Source of the DNA: Nocardioides sp. T2.26MG-1
GTDB lineage: Bacteria; Actinomycetota; Actinomycetes; Propionibacteriales; Nocardioidaceae
Direction of reading: 5' to 3'
Length of the DNA stretch: 64,000 bases
Assembly (NCBI RefSeq): GCF_950101795.1
Contig: NZ_CATNLZ010000007.1
Coordinates: forward strand, 35,692-99,691
Below, one piece after another: positions 39,906 through 50,400 of this stretch. The notes below the pieces were generated by a model that ran no database searches, was not told where the DNA came from, and saw only the letters and a list, made by a program, of their open reading frames with translations. The position numbers were made by a program, and so were the translations under genes. Position 1 is the first letter of the stretch. Each line of letters starts with the position of its first letter.

Positions 39906-41062
39906 CCCGACCCCGGCCGTTCCGGGTCTGGCTCGCGGCCGCCACGGTCTCCACGACCGGCGACTCGGTCTCGTTCTTCGCGCTCGCCTGGTTCGCGACG
40001 GCGTACGGCCCCGGCGCCGCCTCGCTCGTGCTGACGGTCGAGAGCATCCCGCTGTGCGCCCTGATCCTGGCCGGAGGAGCCTTCGCCGACCGGTACGGCG
40101 CGCGCCGCATGATGATCGGCTGCGACGCGGCCATGGTCGGGGTGATGGGGCTCCTCGCGCTCGCGACCGTGCGCGGCGTCCCGTTGTGGGCGCTGGTGGT
40201 CGGCGCGGCCCTGGCCGGCACCGCGGCGGCGCTGCGGCGTCCCGCCGAGGGGGTGTTCCCCCGGCTGTTCTCGACCGGCGACGAGCTCGCCCGGCGGATG
40301 GCCGTTGTCGGCGGGTGCCTGCAGGTCGCGCGCGTCGCGGGCCCGGGCCTCGGCGGCGTCCTCGTGGCGGGTGCGGGCATGCCCGGTGCCGCCGCCTTCG
40401 ACGCGGTCACCTTCGTCGGCGTGCTGCTGGTCCTCCTCCGGGTGCGTCCCCCGCGCGAGGCCGACCATGTCGCCGGTCCGCGTGGGCGGACGTGGGCCGC
40501 GATCGCTGACGGGGTCCGGGCAGCGGCGGCCGCGCCCCGGGTCCCGACGACGGTGCTCGCGGTGATGGGCCTGGCCTCGTCCGTGCTGCCGCTGGTGATG
40601 TTGTGTGTCCCCCTCCTCGGCCGCGAGCGGCAGTGGAGCCCGGCCGCGGTCGGGATCGTGTCGGCGGCCTGGGTCGCGGGCGGCCTCCTCGTGACGGTCG
40701 TCGTCGCCCGGCGGGGTGTGCCCCGCGCCCGGGTCGCGGCCGCGGGCCCGGTCCTGGCGGCGACCGGGGTCGTGCTCCTCGCCGTGGTCGACGACGTGCT
40801 GCCCGCCGTCCTGGCGCTCGCCACGGTGGGAGCCGGTGTGACGCTGGTGACCGCCCGGCTGCTGCCGGCGTTCGTGGAGCGGACCCCGCCCGACATGCTC
40901 GCGCGGTTCCAGTCCCTGCTCGGTCTCGCACAGACGGGTCCGGTGCTGGTGGCGACCCCGCTCCTCGGGTTGGTCGCGCACGGCGCCGGCCTGGGGTGGG
41001 CGCTCGTCGCCGTCGCGGCGCTGCTCGTGGCCACCGCCGTTCCGGTGGCTCTGCTGGGCTGA
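39902..41062 (+). CDS. MFS transporter
   Basis: A 386-residue major facilitator with about 11-12 membrane helices; FADRYGARRMMIGCDA is the loop 2-3 motif A. It resembles actinobacterial drug or metabolite exporters of the MFS_3 type. GTG overlaps the stop of the MerR-clamp gene by four bases, so it is the natural target of that regulator. Substrate unknown. Confidence 0.88.
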   Translation: MTRPRPFRVWLAAATVSTTGDSVSFFALAWFATAYGPGAASLVLTVESIPLCALILAGGAFADRYGARRMMIGCDAAMVGVMGLLALATVRGVPLWALVVGAALAGTAAALRRPAEGVFPRLFSTGDELARRMAVVGGCLQVARVAGPGLGGVLVAGAGMPGAAAFDAVTFVGVLLVLLRVRPPREADHVAGPRGRTWAAIADGVRAAAAAPRVPTTVLAVMGLASSVLPLVMLCVPLLGRERQWSPAAVGIVSAAWVAGGLLVTVVVARRGVPRARVAAAGPVLAATGVVLLAVVDDVLPAVLALATVGAGVTLVTARLLPAFVERTPPDMLARFQSLLGLAQTGPVLVATPLLGLVAHGAGLGWALVAVAALLVATAVPVALLG

Positions 41063-41087
41063 CCCGCGAGCCTCTAGAGTGGCGCGA

Positions 41088-42125
41088 GTGACGCGCCTCG
41101 ACCTCGACGCACTCGCGGACGGCGCCGTACTCGCCGGCCCCGACGGCACGGTCACGGCCGTCAACGTCGTGGCGGCGCGGTTCCTGGGAACGGACCCCGA
41201 GGAGGCAGTCGGACGTCGCCTCGGGCAGGTGCTCGCCCTCCGCGACCAGGACGGCCGCGACTGGTGCACGGTCAACCACCCCTACGACGGGCTGCGCACG
41301 CGCACCGCCATCCCGGAGCAGAGCTGGCTGCTGCCCGACGGGACCGAGGTGCTGGTCGTCGCGCGGATCCATCGGCCGGCGCTCGACCGGCCCGTCGAGC
41401 GGGTCGCGGTGAGCCTGCGCTCGGGCCGTGGGCGCGCACGGCTGGACCGCGAGCGCTCGGACCTGGTCGCCACGGTCGCCCACGAGCTGCGCTCGCCGCT
41501 GACCGGCGTGAAGGGCTTCGTGCAGGCCCTGCTCAACCGCTGGGACAAGCTCAGCGACGACCAGAAGAAGCTGATGCTGACCACGGTCAGCGCCGACTCC
41601 GACCGGCTCAGCCGGCTGATCGCCGAGCTCCTCGACGTCGCCCGCATCGACACCGGCCGGCTGCAGCTCTACCCGCGCCCCTCCGACCCGGCGATGCTGG
41701 CGAGGCGGGTCGTCGACTCCGTCGGTGCGAGCACCAGCCGGCTCCTGGTGCTCGAGGCGGCCGCGACCGTGCCCGAGGTCCTGGTCGACCCCGACAAGTA
41801 CACCCAGGTCGTGACCAACCTGGTCGAGAACGCCGTCCGGCACGGGTCCGGGACGGTGCGCATCCGGATCGAGCCGGTGCCCGGCCCGGATCCCGCCACC
41901 GGGGTGCGCCTCGTCGTCGAGGACGAGGGCGACGGGATCCCACCCGAGCTCCGACGCCGGGTGTTCACGAAGTTCTGGAAGGGCGGCGCGACCGGCGGCT
42001 CGGGTCTCGGGCTCTACCTGGTCAACGGCCTGGTCGACGCCCACGGCGGCACGGTCACGATCGGCGACACCGAGGTCGGCGGCGCCCGGATCACCGTGGT
42101 GCTGCCGGTCGAGCCGCCCTCGTAG
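41088..42125 (+). CDS. Soluble sensor histidine kinase, orphan
   Basis: A 345-residue kinase with a PAS-like N-terminal domain (AVLAGPDGTVTAVNVVAARF), the phosphoacceptor His in VATVAHELRSPLTGVKGF (about residue 132) and a complete ATPase domain: NLVENAVRHG, DEGDGIPPE, GLGLYLV. No membrane helix is seen, so it senses inside the cell. TAGAGT lies seven bases before GTG 41088, preferred over GTG 41079. No response regulator is nearby. Confidence 0.87.
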   Translation: MTRLDLDALADGAVLAGPDGTVTAVNVVAARFLGTDPEEAVGRRLGQVLALRDQDGRDWCTVNHPYDGLRTRTAIPEQSWLLPDGTEVLVVARIHRPALDRPVERVAVSLRSGRGRARLDRERSDLVATVAHELRSPLTGVKGFVQALLNRWDKLSDDQKKLMLTTVSADSDRLSRLIAELLDVARIDTGRLQLYPRPSDPAMLARRVVDSVGASTSRLLVLEAAATVPEVLVDPDKYTQVVTNLVENAVRHGSGTVRIRIEPVPGPDPATGVRLVVEDEGDGIPPELRRRVFTKFWKGGATGGSGLGLYLVNGLVDAHGGTVTIGDTEVGGARITVVLPVEPPS

Positions 42126-42150
42126 GAGCCGCCGCGGGGTCCCGGCCGAC

Positions 42151-42774
42151 TCAGCGAGCGGGCGGCCGCCAGCCGGCGTCCCGGCCGTACCAGCCCAGCA
42201 GCCGGTCGTACGCCGGGGCGTCGTCCGCCACCGGCACGACCGGGCCGAACGGCATCGCGTCGCGCGGCTCCGCGGGCAGGAAGCCCCGGATCGGCCCCAG
42301 GCAGGCGGCGGCGAGGTCCTGGTCGAGGGCGTCGACCCGGTCGAGCGCTGCGGCCAGGTCCCAGCCGTGGGCGGCCAGCTCACCGGCGTACACCGCGAGC
42401 GCCAGGGGCGCGGGGACGGTGCCCAGCGGGTGCGCGACGTCGCGCTCCAGCACCCCCGGCTGCTCGAGCACCTCGGCGAGCCGCGCGGCCGAGGTGCGCC
42501 AGGCGGCAGCCCAGGCGTCCTGCTCGACGTCGGTGACCTGTGAGGGGACGTCGAACGGGTGGCCGCCCTCGACGATGTGGGCGATCCGCCGCTCGACCGC
42601 GACCAGGTGGGCCAGCAGGCCGCGCACGGTCCAGTCCGTGCATGGGGTCGGTCGGCCCAGGTCGGCCTCGGTGACGCCCTGAACGATCGGGGTCAGCTGC
42701 TCGATGGCGCGGCGGACCGTCGGGCGGGGGTCGGCCGCGGGAGAGGTGGGCGTGGCGGGTGTCTGAGTCGTCAT
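42151..42774 (-). CDS. TIGR03086-type DinB-fold protein
   Basis: A 207-residue helical protein of the mycothiol-dependent maleylpyruvate isomerase/DinB group. TPCTDWTVRGLLAHLVAVERR, with the metal-binding His, and LAVYAGELAAHGWDLAAAL identify it. Many members likely use mycothiol; the reaction here is unknown. CAGGCT lies six bases before ATG 42774. It is divergent from the WYL regulator across 62 bases with a perfect palindrome, so it is the likely target of that regulator. Confidence 0.85.
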   Translation of the reverse strand: MTTQTPATPTSPAADPRPTVRRAIEQLTPIVQGVTEADLGRPTPCTDWTVRGLLAHLVAVERRIAHIVEGGHPFDVPSQVTDVEQDAWAAAWRTSAARLAEVLEQPGVLERDVAHPLGTVPAPLALAVYAGELAAHGWDLAAALDRVDALDQDLAAACLGPIRGFLPAEPRDAMPFGPVVPVADDAPAYDRLLGWYGRDAGWRPPAR

Positions 42775-42795
42775 GGCACCAGCCTGCCGGCCAAA

Positions 42796-42814
42796 CCTGA
42801 CACCTTGTGTCAGG
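42796..42814. promoter_or_regulatory. Operator palindrome between the DinB-fold gene and the WYL regulator
   Basis: CCTGACACCTTGTGTCAGG: perfect eight-base arms with a three-base centre. It lies between the two divergent -10 boxes (42781-42786 on the minus strand, 42824-42829 on the plus strand), so one bound dimer would cover both -35 regions. The most likely binder is the WYL regulator itself. Confidence 0.75.
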
Positions 42815-42836
42815 AAAAGATGGCAGGATCGTCGCC

Positions 42837-43826
42837 GTGCGCGCCGACCGACTGCTGCAGCTGCTGCACCTCCTGCAGCGGCACGGCCGGCTGCCCGCGC
42901 GGCGTCTGGCCGAGCTGCTCGAGGTCTCCGAGCGGACCGTGCTCCGCGACATGGAGGCGCTCTCGGCCGCCGGAGTTCCCGTCTACCTGCAGCGCGGCCG
43001 TGGCGGCGGGTGCGCGCTCGTCGAGGGCTACCGCACCGACGTCAGCGGCCTCTCCACCGCGGAGGCGCAGGCGCTGTTCGTGTGGGGCGGTCGCGACTCC
43101 GCCGACGCGCTCGGCCTCGGCCCGGCCCTGGCGACGGGCATGGCCAAGCTGGCCGCCACCGTGCCGTCGGCCGCCCTGAACAAGGCGGACGAGCTGGCGT
43201 CGGTGCTCGTGGTCGACCGGCGGCGGTGGTTCGCCGCGGCCGAGGAGGTCCCGGTGCTGCCCGTCCTGCGCCAGGCCGCGACCGACGGCCGCCGGGTCCG
43301 GCTGCGCTACACCTCCGCCGGCAGCGAGGGCCCGGCCGTGCGGACCGTCGACCCGTACGGCCTCGTCGAGAACGCCGGCCGCTGGTACCTCCTCGGCGCC
43401 CACCGCGGCGGTGCCCGGATGTTCCGGGTCTCGCGGATCGCGTCCGCCGAGATCCTCGCGGACGCCGCCACCCGACCGGCGGATCTCGACCTGGCGGCGG
43501 AGTGGGCGCGGCTGCGTGGCCGTCTCGAGACCGGGGAGGCGGTGGCCGTCGACGTGGCGGTCGTGGCCGACGAGGTGGAGCTGTTCCGGCGGCTGGCGTC
43601 GTTCCAGGTCCTGCCCGACAGCGTGATCGAGGACCTCGGTGTCGAGGACCGCACCGGCCGGGTGCTGCTGCGGCTCACCATGCGGGCGCGGCGCCAGGCG
43701 ATCGGGCTGCTGCTCACCTTCGCCGGGGCTGCGGAGCTCCTCGCTCCGGCCGATCTGCGGGCCGACCTGGTGGAGCGCGCCGCCGCCGCGCTGCGCAGGC
43801 ACGGCGCGCTCACCGGAACCGGTTAG
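42837..43826 (+). CDS. HTH and WYL-domain transcriptional regulator
   Basis: A 329-residue YafY-type regulator. The N-terminal winged helix reads RADRLLQLLHLLQRHGRLPA and LLEVSERTVLRDMEALSAAG (residues 1-55); the WYL domain has RTVDPYGLVENAGRWYLLGAH, and a C-terminal WCX extension follows. WYL proteins sense nucleic acid pieces or small ligands. CAGGAT lies seven bases before GTG 42837. The divergent DinB-fold gene and palindrome suggest local autoregulation. Confidence 0.9.
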   Translation: MRADRLLQLLHLLQRHGRLPARRLAELLEVSERTVLRDMEALSAAGVPVYLQRGRGGGCALVEGYRTDVSGLSTAEAQALFVWGGRDSADALGLGPALATGMAKLAATVPSAALNKADELASVLVVDRRRWFAAAEEVPVLPVLRQAATDGRRVRLRYTSAGSEGPAVRTVDPYGLVENAGRWYLLGAHRGGARMFRVSRIASAEILADAATRPADLDLAAEWARLRGRLETGEAVAVDVAVVADEVELFRRLASFQVLPDSVIEDLGVEDRTGRVLLRLTMRARRQAIGLLLTFAGAAELLAPADLRADLVERAAAALRRHGALTGTG

Positions 43827-43847
43827 CCGCCGCGCCGCCGACCTCCA

Positions 43848-43898
43848 TAGACTCCGCGGTGAGACCGGACATCAAGTGAAGCAGGGAAGAGGCGTGCC
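43848..43898 (+). promoter_or_regulatory. Probable pheS promoter (-10) and short leader
   Basis: TAGACT at 43848-43853 is a good -10 box; a -35 is not clear. The leader of about 45 bases ends with the purine-rich AGGGAAGAGG before pheS. It contains a six-codon frame (GTG 43859 to TGA 43879) without Phe codons, so Phe attenuation is not supported. Confidence 0.45.
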
Positions 43899-45005
43899 TT
43901 GTCGGGCCCCAACACCGATTACGACCCCGTGGAGGTCACCCCGTTGAAGCCCGAGGAGGTCGACGCCGCGCGAGACGCAGCGCTTGCCGCGATCGCCGCT
44001 GCCCTGGACCTCGCCGCGCTCAAGCAGGTGCGGATCGAGCACACCGGCGACCGCTCGCCGCTCGCGCTCGCGAACCGCGAGATCGGCGCGCTGCCGCCCC
44101 AGGCCCGCAAGGAGGCAGGCCAGCGCATCGGCCAGGCCCGCGGCGCGGTCAACCAGGCCCTCTCCGCACGGCAGGTGGTGCTCGAGGCCGAGCACGAGGA
44201 GCGGATGCTGGCCGAGGAGACCGTCGACGTGACGCTCCCCACCGACCGGGTGCCGACCGGTGCCCGCCACCCGCTCACCACGGGTTCCGAGCTGATCGCC
44301 GACATCTTCGTCGCGATGGGCTGGGAGGTCGCCGAGGGACCGGTGATCGAGGCCGAGTGGCTGAACTTCGACGCGCTCAACCTCGGCCCCGACCACCCGG
44401 CCCGGACCATGCAGGACACGTTCTGGACCGAGCCGGCCGACCACGGCATCGTGCTGCGCACGCACACCTCGCCCGTGCAGGCCCGCACGATGCTCTCGCG
44501 CAAGCCGCCGATCTACGTCGTCTGCCCCGGGCGCGTGTTCCGCACCGACGAGTACGACGCCACCCACAGCCCGGTCTTCCACCAGGTCGAGGGCCTGGCG
44601 ATCGACGAGGGCATCAGCCTGGCCCACCTCAAGGGCACGCTCGACCACTTCGCGGCGGCGATGTTCGGCGAGGGCATCAGCACCCGGTTCCGTCCGTCGT
44701 ACTTCCCGTTCACCGAGCCGAGCGCCGAGGTCGACCTGGTCTGCTTCGTGTGCCGCGGTGCCGGCGAGCTCGACGGTGCGCCCTGCCGCACCTGTCGCGG
44801 CGAGGGCTGGATCGAGTGGGGCGGCTGCGGCGTGGTCAACCCCCGCGTGCTGCGGGCCTGCGGCGTGGACGCCGAGCGCTACACCGGCTTCGCGTTCGGC
44901 ATGGGCATCGACCGCACGCTGATGTTCCGCCACGGCATCGAGGACCTGCGCGAGCTCTTCGAGGGCGACGTCCGGTTCACCACCGCCTTCGGAACGGAGC
45001 TCTGA
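43899..45005 (+). CDS. pheS: Phenylalanyl-tRNA synthetase alpha subunit
   Basis: A 368-residue class II synthetase subunit with an N-terminal coiled coil (to about residue 100) and the catalytic core: [18 protein letters not shown], the motif 2 region [16 protein letters not shown], and motif 3 [17 protein letters not shown]. The zinc-like [17 protein letters not shown] is a family insertion. TTG at 43899 is the start, with AGGGAAGAGG six bases before. Forms an alpha2-beta2 complex with PheT. Confidence 0.95.
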   Translation: MSGPNTDYDPVEVTPLKPEEVDAARDAALAAIAAALDLAALKQVRIEHTGDRSPLALANREIGALPPQARKEAGQRIGQARGAVNQALSARQVVLEAEHEERMLAEETVDVTLPTDRVPTGARHPLTTGSELIADIFVAMGWEVAEGPVIEAEWLNFDALNLGPDHPARTMQDTFWTEPADHGIVLRTHTSPVQARTMLSRKPPIYVVCPGRVFRTDEYDATHSPVFHQVEGLAIDEGISLAHLKGTLDHFAAAMFGEGISTRFRPSYFPFTEPSAEVDLVCFVCRGAGELDGAPCRTCRGEGWIEWGGCGVVNPRVLRACGVDAERYTGFAFGMGIDRTLMFRHGIEDLRELFEGDVRFTTAFGTEL

Positions 45006-45013
45006 GGACACCG

Positions 45014-47497
45014 ATGAAGACCCCTGTCTCCTGGATCCGCGAGTACGTCGACCTCCCCGACGGGCTCTCGACCGAGGACCTGACCCACCGGCTCACCGCG
45101 CTCGGGCTCAAGCTCGAGGCGATCCAGCGCGCCGGCGCGGACATCCGCGGTCCGCTCGTCGTCGGCCGCGTGCTGACGATGGACGCCGAGCCGCAGAAGA
45201 ACGGCAAGACCATCAACTGGTGCACGGTCGACGTCGGAGCCGCCAACGGCTCCGGTGAGCCGCAGGGCATCGTCTGCGGTGCGCACAACTTCGCACCAGG
45301 CGACCTCGTCGTCGTGGTGCTGCCCGGCGGCGTGCTGCCCGGCGGGTTCGAGATCTCCGCGCGCAAGACCTACGGCCACGTCTCCTCCGGCATGATCTGC
45401 TCGGCCCGCGAGCTGGGCCTGGGGGAGGACCACGACGGCATCATCGTGCTCCCCGCCGACGCTGGCACGCCGGGCGACGACGCGTTCGACGTGCTCGGCC
45501 TCCGCGAGGAGGTCATCGAGTTCGAGATCAACCCGGACCGTGCCTACGCGCTCTCGCTGCGCGGTGTCGCCCGCGAGGCGGCGCTGGCGTACGGCGCGCC
45601 GTACCGCGACCCCGCCGACCGGCCGGTCCCCGCGGCCAACGCCGACGGCTACCCGGTCGAGATCGACGACCCGGCCGGCTGCCCGGTGTTCGTGGCGCGG
45701 AAGGTGACCGGCTTCGACCCGGGCGCGCCGACCCCGGACTGGATGGCCCGCCGGCTGACCCAGTCGGGCATGCGCCCGATCTCGCTGGCCGTCGACGTCA
45801 CCAACTACGTGATGCTCGAGATCGGCCGGCCGATCCACGGCTACGACGCCGACAAGCTGCAGGGCCCGATCCGGGTCCGCCGGGCCCGCGAGGGCGAACG
45901 GCTCACCACGCTCGACGGTGTCGACCGTGCCCTGTCGGTCGAGGACCTGGTGGTCACCGACGACTCCGGGATCATCGGCCTCGGCGGCGTCATGGGCGGC
46001 GAGACCACCGAGATGTCCGGCACCACCACGAACGTGCTCGTCGAGGCCGCGCACTGGGACGCCGTCTCGATGTTCCGCACCGGCAAGCGTCACAAGATCG
46101 CCTCCGAGGCCGGCAAGCGCAACGAGCGCGGCGTCGACCCGGTCGTCACCGAGGCCGCTGCCGACCGGGTGGTCGAGCTGCTCACGACGTACGGCGGCGG
46201 CACCGCCGACTCCGGCGTGACGGTGGTCGGCACGCCGCCGGAGCCACCCTCGATCACGATCGCCTACGACCTGCCGGCGCGGGTGAGCGGCATGCCGATC
46301 GACGCCCCGACGACGGTCGCCAACCTGGAGGCCGTCGGCTGCGCGGTGCAGCGGGCGGAGGCGACGCTGACCGCGACGCCGCCGCCGTGGCGGCCCGACC
46401 TCAACGACCCGTTCGACCTGGTCGAGGAGGTCGCCCGGATTGTCGGCTACGACCAGGTGCCGTCGGTGCTGCCGAGGGAGGCCGCCGGCCGTGGCCTGAC
46501 TCGCGAGCAGCGGCTGCGGCGCCGTGTGGGCCGCACGCTCGCAGGCGCGGGCTGCGTCGAGGTGATCAGCTTCCCGTTCGTCGGTGACGCCGCGTTCGAC
46601 GCGCTCGGACTGGCCGCCGACGACCCGCTGCGGCACACCGTGCGGCTCGCCAACCCGCTGTCGAGCGAGGAGCCGTCGTACACGACGACGCTGTTGCCGG
46701 GCCTGCTGCGCGCCGCCGCGCGCAACCTGGGCCGGGGCGCGTCCGGGGTGTCACTGTTCGAGACCGCCACGGTCGCGTTCCCCGTCGACCGTGGCCCAGC
46801 GCCGATCTACGGCGTCGACTGGCGGCCGACCGACGACGAGCTGGCCAAGCTCGTCGAGGCGCTCCCGGACCAGCCGCTGCACCTCGCGGTGGCGTTGGCC
46901 GGCGAGCGGGAGCGCGCCGGATGGTGGGGCGCCGGACGCGCATCCGGCTGGGCCGACGCGATCGGGATCGTGCGCCGTCTCGGCACCGAGCTCGGCGTGG
47001 AGGTCGAGGTCGGGGCCGCGACCCGGATGCCCTGGCACCCCGGGCGCTGCGCGGTGCTCTCGGTGGCCGGCGAGGTCCTCGGGCACGCCGGCGAGCTGCA
47101 CCCCAAGGTCTGCCAGGCGTTCGGCCTGCCGCAGCGCAGCGCTGCGGTCGAGGTCGACCTCGACGCGCTGATGCGGCACGCCCGCGACGTCACCCCGGGG
47201 CCGGACTTCTCGACGTACCCGCTCGCGAAGGAGGACGTCGCGCTGGTCGTCGGCGAGGAGGTGACGGCCGCCGAGGTGGAGGCTGCGCTCCGTGCGGGCG
47301 CCGGCGACCTCCTGGAGTCGATCCGGCTCTTCGACGTCTACACCGGCGAACAGGTGGGCGCGGGGCACAAGTCGCTGGCGTTCGCACTGCGTTTCCGGGC
47401 GCCGGACCGCACGCTGACCGAGGAGGAGACGGCGGCCGCTCGTGATGCGGCGGTCGCGCTCGCCGCCGAGCGGACCGGTGCCGTCCAGCGCAGCTGA
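45014..47497 (+). CDS. pheT: Phenylalanyl-tRNA synthetase beta subunit
   Basis: An 827-residue subunit with the EMAP/OB tRNA-binding domain near the N-terminus (VVGRVLTMDAEPQKNGKTIN, GIVCGAHNFAPGD), B3/B4 editing domain (VTNYVMLEIGRPIHGYD), B5, and C-terminal FDX-ACB domain (YPLAKEDVALVVGEEV, SLAFALRFRAPDRTLTEEE). ATG lies eight bases after pheS. Full length; motifs intact. Confidence 0.96.
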   Translation: MKTPVSWIREYVDLPDGLSTEDLTHRLTALGLKLEAIQRAGADIRGPLVVGRVLTMDAEPQKNGKTINWCTVDVGAANGSGEPQGIVCGAHNFAPGDLVVVVLPGGVLPGGFEISARKTYGHVSSGMICSARELGLGEDHDGIIVLPADAGTPGDDAFDVLGLREEVIEFEINPDRAYALSLRGVAREAALAYGAPYRDPADRPVPAANADGYPVEIDDPAGCPVFVARKVTGFDPGAPTPDWMARRLTQSGMRPISLAVDVTNYVMLEIGRPIHGYDADKLQGPIRVRRAREGERLTTLDGVDRALSVEDLVVTDDSGIIGLGGVMGGETTEMSGTTTNVLVEAAHWDAVSMFRTGKRHKIASEAGKRNERGVDPVVTEAAADRVVELLTTYGGGTADSGVTVVGTPPEPPSITIAYDLPARVSGMPIDAPTTVANLEAVGCAVQRAEATLTATPPPWRPDLNDPFDLVEEVARIVGYDQVPSVLPREAAGRGLTREQRLRRRVGRTLAGAGCVEVISFPFVGDAAFDALGLAADDPLRHTVRLANPLSSEEPSYTTTLLPGLLRAAARNLGRGASGVSLFETATVAFPVDRGPAPIYGVDWRPTDDELAKLVEALPDQPLHLAVALAGERERAGWWGAGRASGWADAIGIVRRLGTELGVEVEVGAATRMPWHPGRCAVLSVAGEVLGHAGELHPKVCQAFGLPQRSAAVEVDLDALMRHARDVTPGPDFSTYPLAKEDVALVVGEEVTAAEVEAALRAGAGDLLESIRLFDVYTGEQVGAGHKSLAFALRFRAPDRTLTEEETAAARDAAVALAAERTGAVQRS

Positions 47498-50400
47498 GGA
47501 CGCCGGTGCCGCGGGAGCGGCGCTGACGCTGCTCGGCGACGTCCGCTGGCGGGGTGCTCCCGTCGCGGGCGAGCGCACCCAGGCGCTGCTCGCCGCCCTC
47601 GTGGCCGCGCAGGACGACGGGGTCAGCGAGGGGCGCCTGATCGAGGAGATCTGGGGCGACGACGCGCCGGCCAACCCGACCAAGGCCCTCCAGGTGGTGG
47701 TCTCCCGGGCCCGGGCGGCCACCGACGCGAGCGTCGTCGACCGCACGCCGCACGGGTACCGGCTCGGCGGCGTCACCACCGACGTCGGCTGGATGCTCGA
47801 CCGGCACGAGTCCGCCGTACGCGCCGAGATGGCCGGTGACTGGCGGGCGGCCGCCGACCACGCCGAGCCCCTCGCGCACCTGGCCGTCTCGGACGCCGGT
47901 GACGGCGAGCTCGCGCGGCTGCGGGATCGTGCCCGATCGGTGCGCTCGGACGCGCGGGGCGTGCTCGGCCGGGCGCTGTCCGCACTCGGCCACCACGCCC
48001 GGGCCCTGCCGCTGCTGGAGGAGCGGGTCCTCGAGCAGCCCTCCCTCGCGGCACTCCTGCGCAGCGAGGCCGCGGTCCGCGGGGTGCCCGCCGCGCTGGA
48101 GCGGTACGCCGCGGTCCGCGAACGGCTGGCCGACGAGCTCGGCGTCGACCCCGGTCCCGAGCTGCAGGCGCTGCACCTGGAGCTCCTGGCCCAGGACCGG
48201 CCGGTCCGCGAGGGCCTGCTCTACGAGGCGTCCCCGCTGATCGGCCGGGACGAGGACGTCGTCGCCCTCGCCGAGACCATCCACAGCTCGCGGGTGACAT
48301 CGATCGTCGGTGCGGGCGGCCTCGGCAAGACCCGGCTCGCCCACCTGATGGGCCGGCTCGCGGAGCAACCCGTGGTGCACTTCGTCGAGCTCGCCGGCGT
48401 CACCAGCCCGGAGGGCGTGGCGGTCGAGATCGGCGACGTGCTCGGGGTGCGCGAGTCCGTCGCCGGACGGCTGACCTCCGCGGCAGCCCGGCGTACCGAC
48501 CTGGTCACCCGCATCGTCGACCAGATCGGCACGGCGCCGTCCCTGCTGATCCTCGACAACTGCGAGCACCTGGTCGAGGCCGTCGCAGACCTCGTCTCCG
48601 TGCTCGTGCTCCGCACGCCGTCGCTGCGGGTGCTGACGACCACCCGGGCGCCGCTGGGCATCGCCGCCGAGCGGGTCTACCAGCTGCCGCAGCTCGGGCT
48701 CGACGACGCCGCGGAGCTGTTCCGCGAGCGGGCCACGGCCGCCCGGCCCGGCGTACGTCTCGAGGATGCGGAGGTGCGTTCACTGGTCTCCCGGCTCGAC
48801 GGCCTCCCGCTCGCGGTCGAGCTCGCCGCCGCGAAGGTTCGGGTGATGTCGGTCGCCGAGATCGAGCGGCGGGTGGAGGATCGGTTCGCCCTCCTGCGCG
48901 GCGGCTCGCGCGACGCACCCGAGCGCCACCAGACGCTGCTGGCCGTGATCGACTGGAGCTGGAACCTACTCCACGACGAGGAGCGGGTCGCGCTGCGGCG
49001 GCTCTCGGTGTTCCGGGACGGGTTCTCGCTGGGCGGAGCGGAGGCGGTCGTCGGCGGAGACGCCCTCGATGCGGTGGCCAACCTCGTCGACCAGTCGCTC
49101 GTGACCGTCGTCGAGGGGTCCGGCGAGCTGCGCTACCGGCTGCTCGAGACCGTGCGGGAGTTCGGCCAGATGCAGCTGGTCGGCGCCGGCGACGACACCG
49201 AGACCATCGCCCGGTTCCGTGGGTGGGGGCTGGACTTCGCAACCCGCTGCGCGCAGCGGCTCTTCGGCCCGGACCAGGTCGAGACGATGACGGCGATCCG
49301 CACCGAGGAGGGCAACCTGGTCGATCTGCTCCGCCGGTCCCTGCGCGAGCCGGATGCCGACGCGGCGATCGTCCTGGTTGCCTGTCTCTCGGACTTCTGG
49401 ACGATCGAGGGGAGCCACCTCAAGGTCGTCAACATCTCTCCGGACGTGGAGGACCTCGTCGTCGCCGCCGAGGTCCCCGCCGAGCTGGAGGAGGCCTACC
49501 GCACGACACTGGTCGCGATCGCCTTCAACTCGCTGATCTTCTCCGACTCCGTCTCCGGTCGGGCCTTCGACCGGCTCGAGGAGCTCGGGGTGGGCAGGCA
49601 CGGGACCCGCAGCGATATCGCGGCCACGGTCCTGCTCGCCGCCCGGCGGAGCATCGGCGAGAACCGCGCCGACATCCTGGAGGAGCTCTGCGCCCACGAG
49701 GACCGCAGGGTCGCCCAGCTCGCCCTGCAGTGGTCGAGCCAGTTCTACGAGAACCTGGGCGAGGTCCGACTCGCGCACGAGCGGGCGCTGCAGGCGCTCG
49801 CGCTCGCCGACGACCAGCACGGACCCTGGGGGGCGGCCCTGATCCGCGCCCAGCTCGCCGGCCTCACCATGCAGGTCGGCGACATGGACGAGGCCAGGGT
49901 GTACGCCCGCGACGCGATCCCGGTGCTGGACGCGTTGGGTGCCCGCGAGGACGTCGCCCAGCTCAAGGCCGTCGCCGCCTTGGGTGCCATGGGGGAGGGC
50001 CGGATCGCCGAGGCTGAGCGCATCTTCGACGAGATCGAGGCCGAGGACGCAGGCTCGGGCATCTTCGGCGCCGCGATCGTCCTGCTCTGCGGACGCCCCG
50101 AGCTCGACCTGGCCGCCGGCCGCACCGAGGCCGGCCTCCGGCGCTACCGCGACGCAGTGACGACGCTGTCCGCCCGCTCGTTCCCCGGCCTGGAGTCGAT
50201 GCTCGGCTACGAGCCCTGGACGTTGTACGCGACCGCCGGGGCACTCGCCGCGCACGTCCTCCACGGTCAGCAGGACGAGGTCGAGTACCTCCGCCGCGAT
50301 CTGTTGCGCCGGGCTCCGGAGATCCTCGCCGGGGTGGTCGGCTTCCTCGACTACCCGGTGTTCGGATCCGTCCTGTTCGCGCTGGCCGAGTGGGAGCTCG

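Noticed and set aside
43859..43879. Six-codon leader peptide before pheS (attenuation)
   Set aside because: It has no Phe codons and no terminator hairpin follows; more likely chance.
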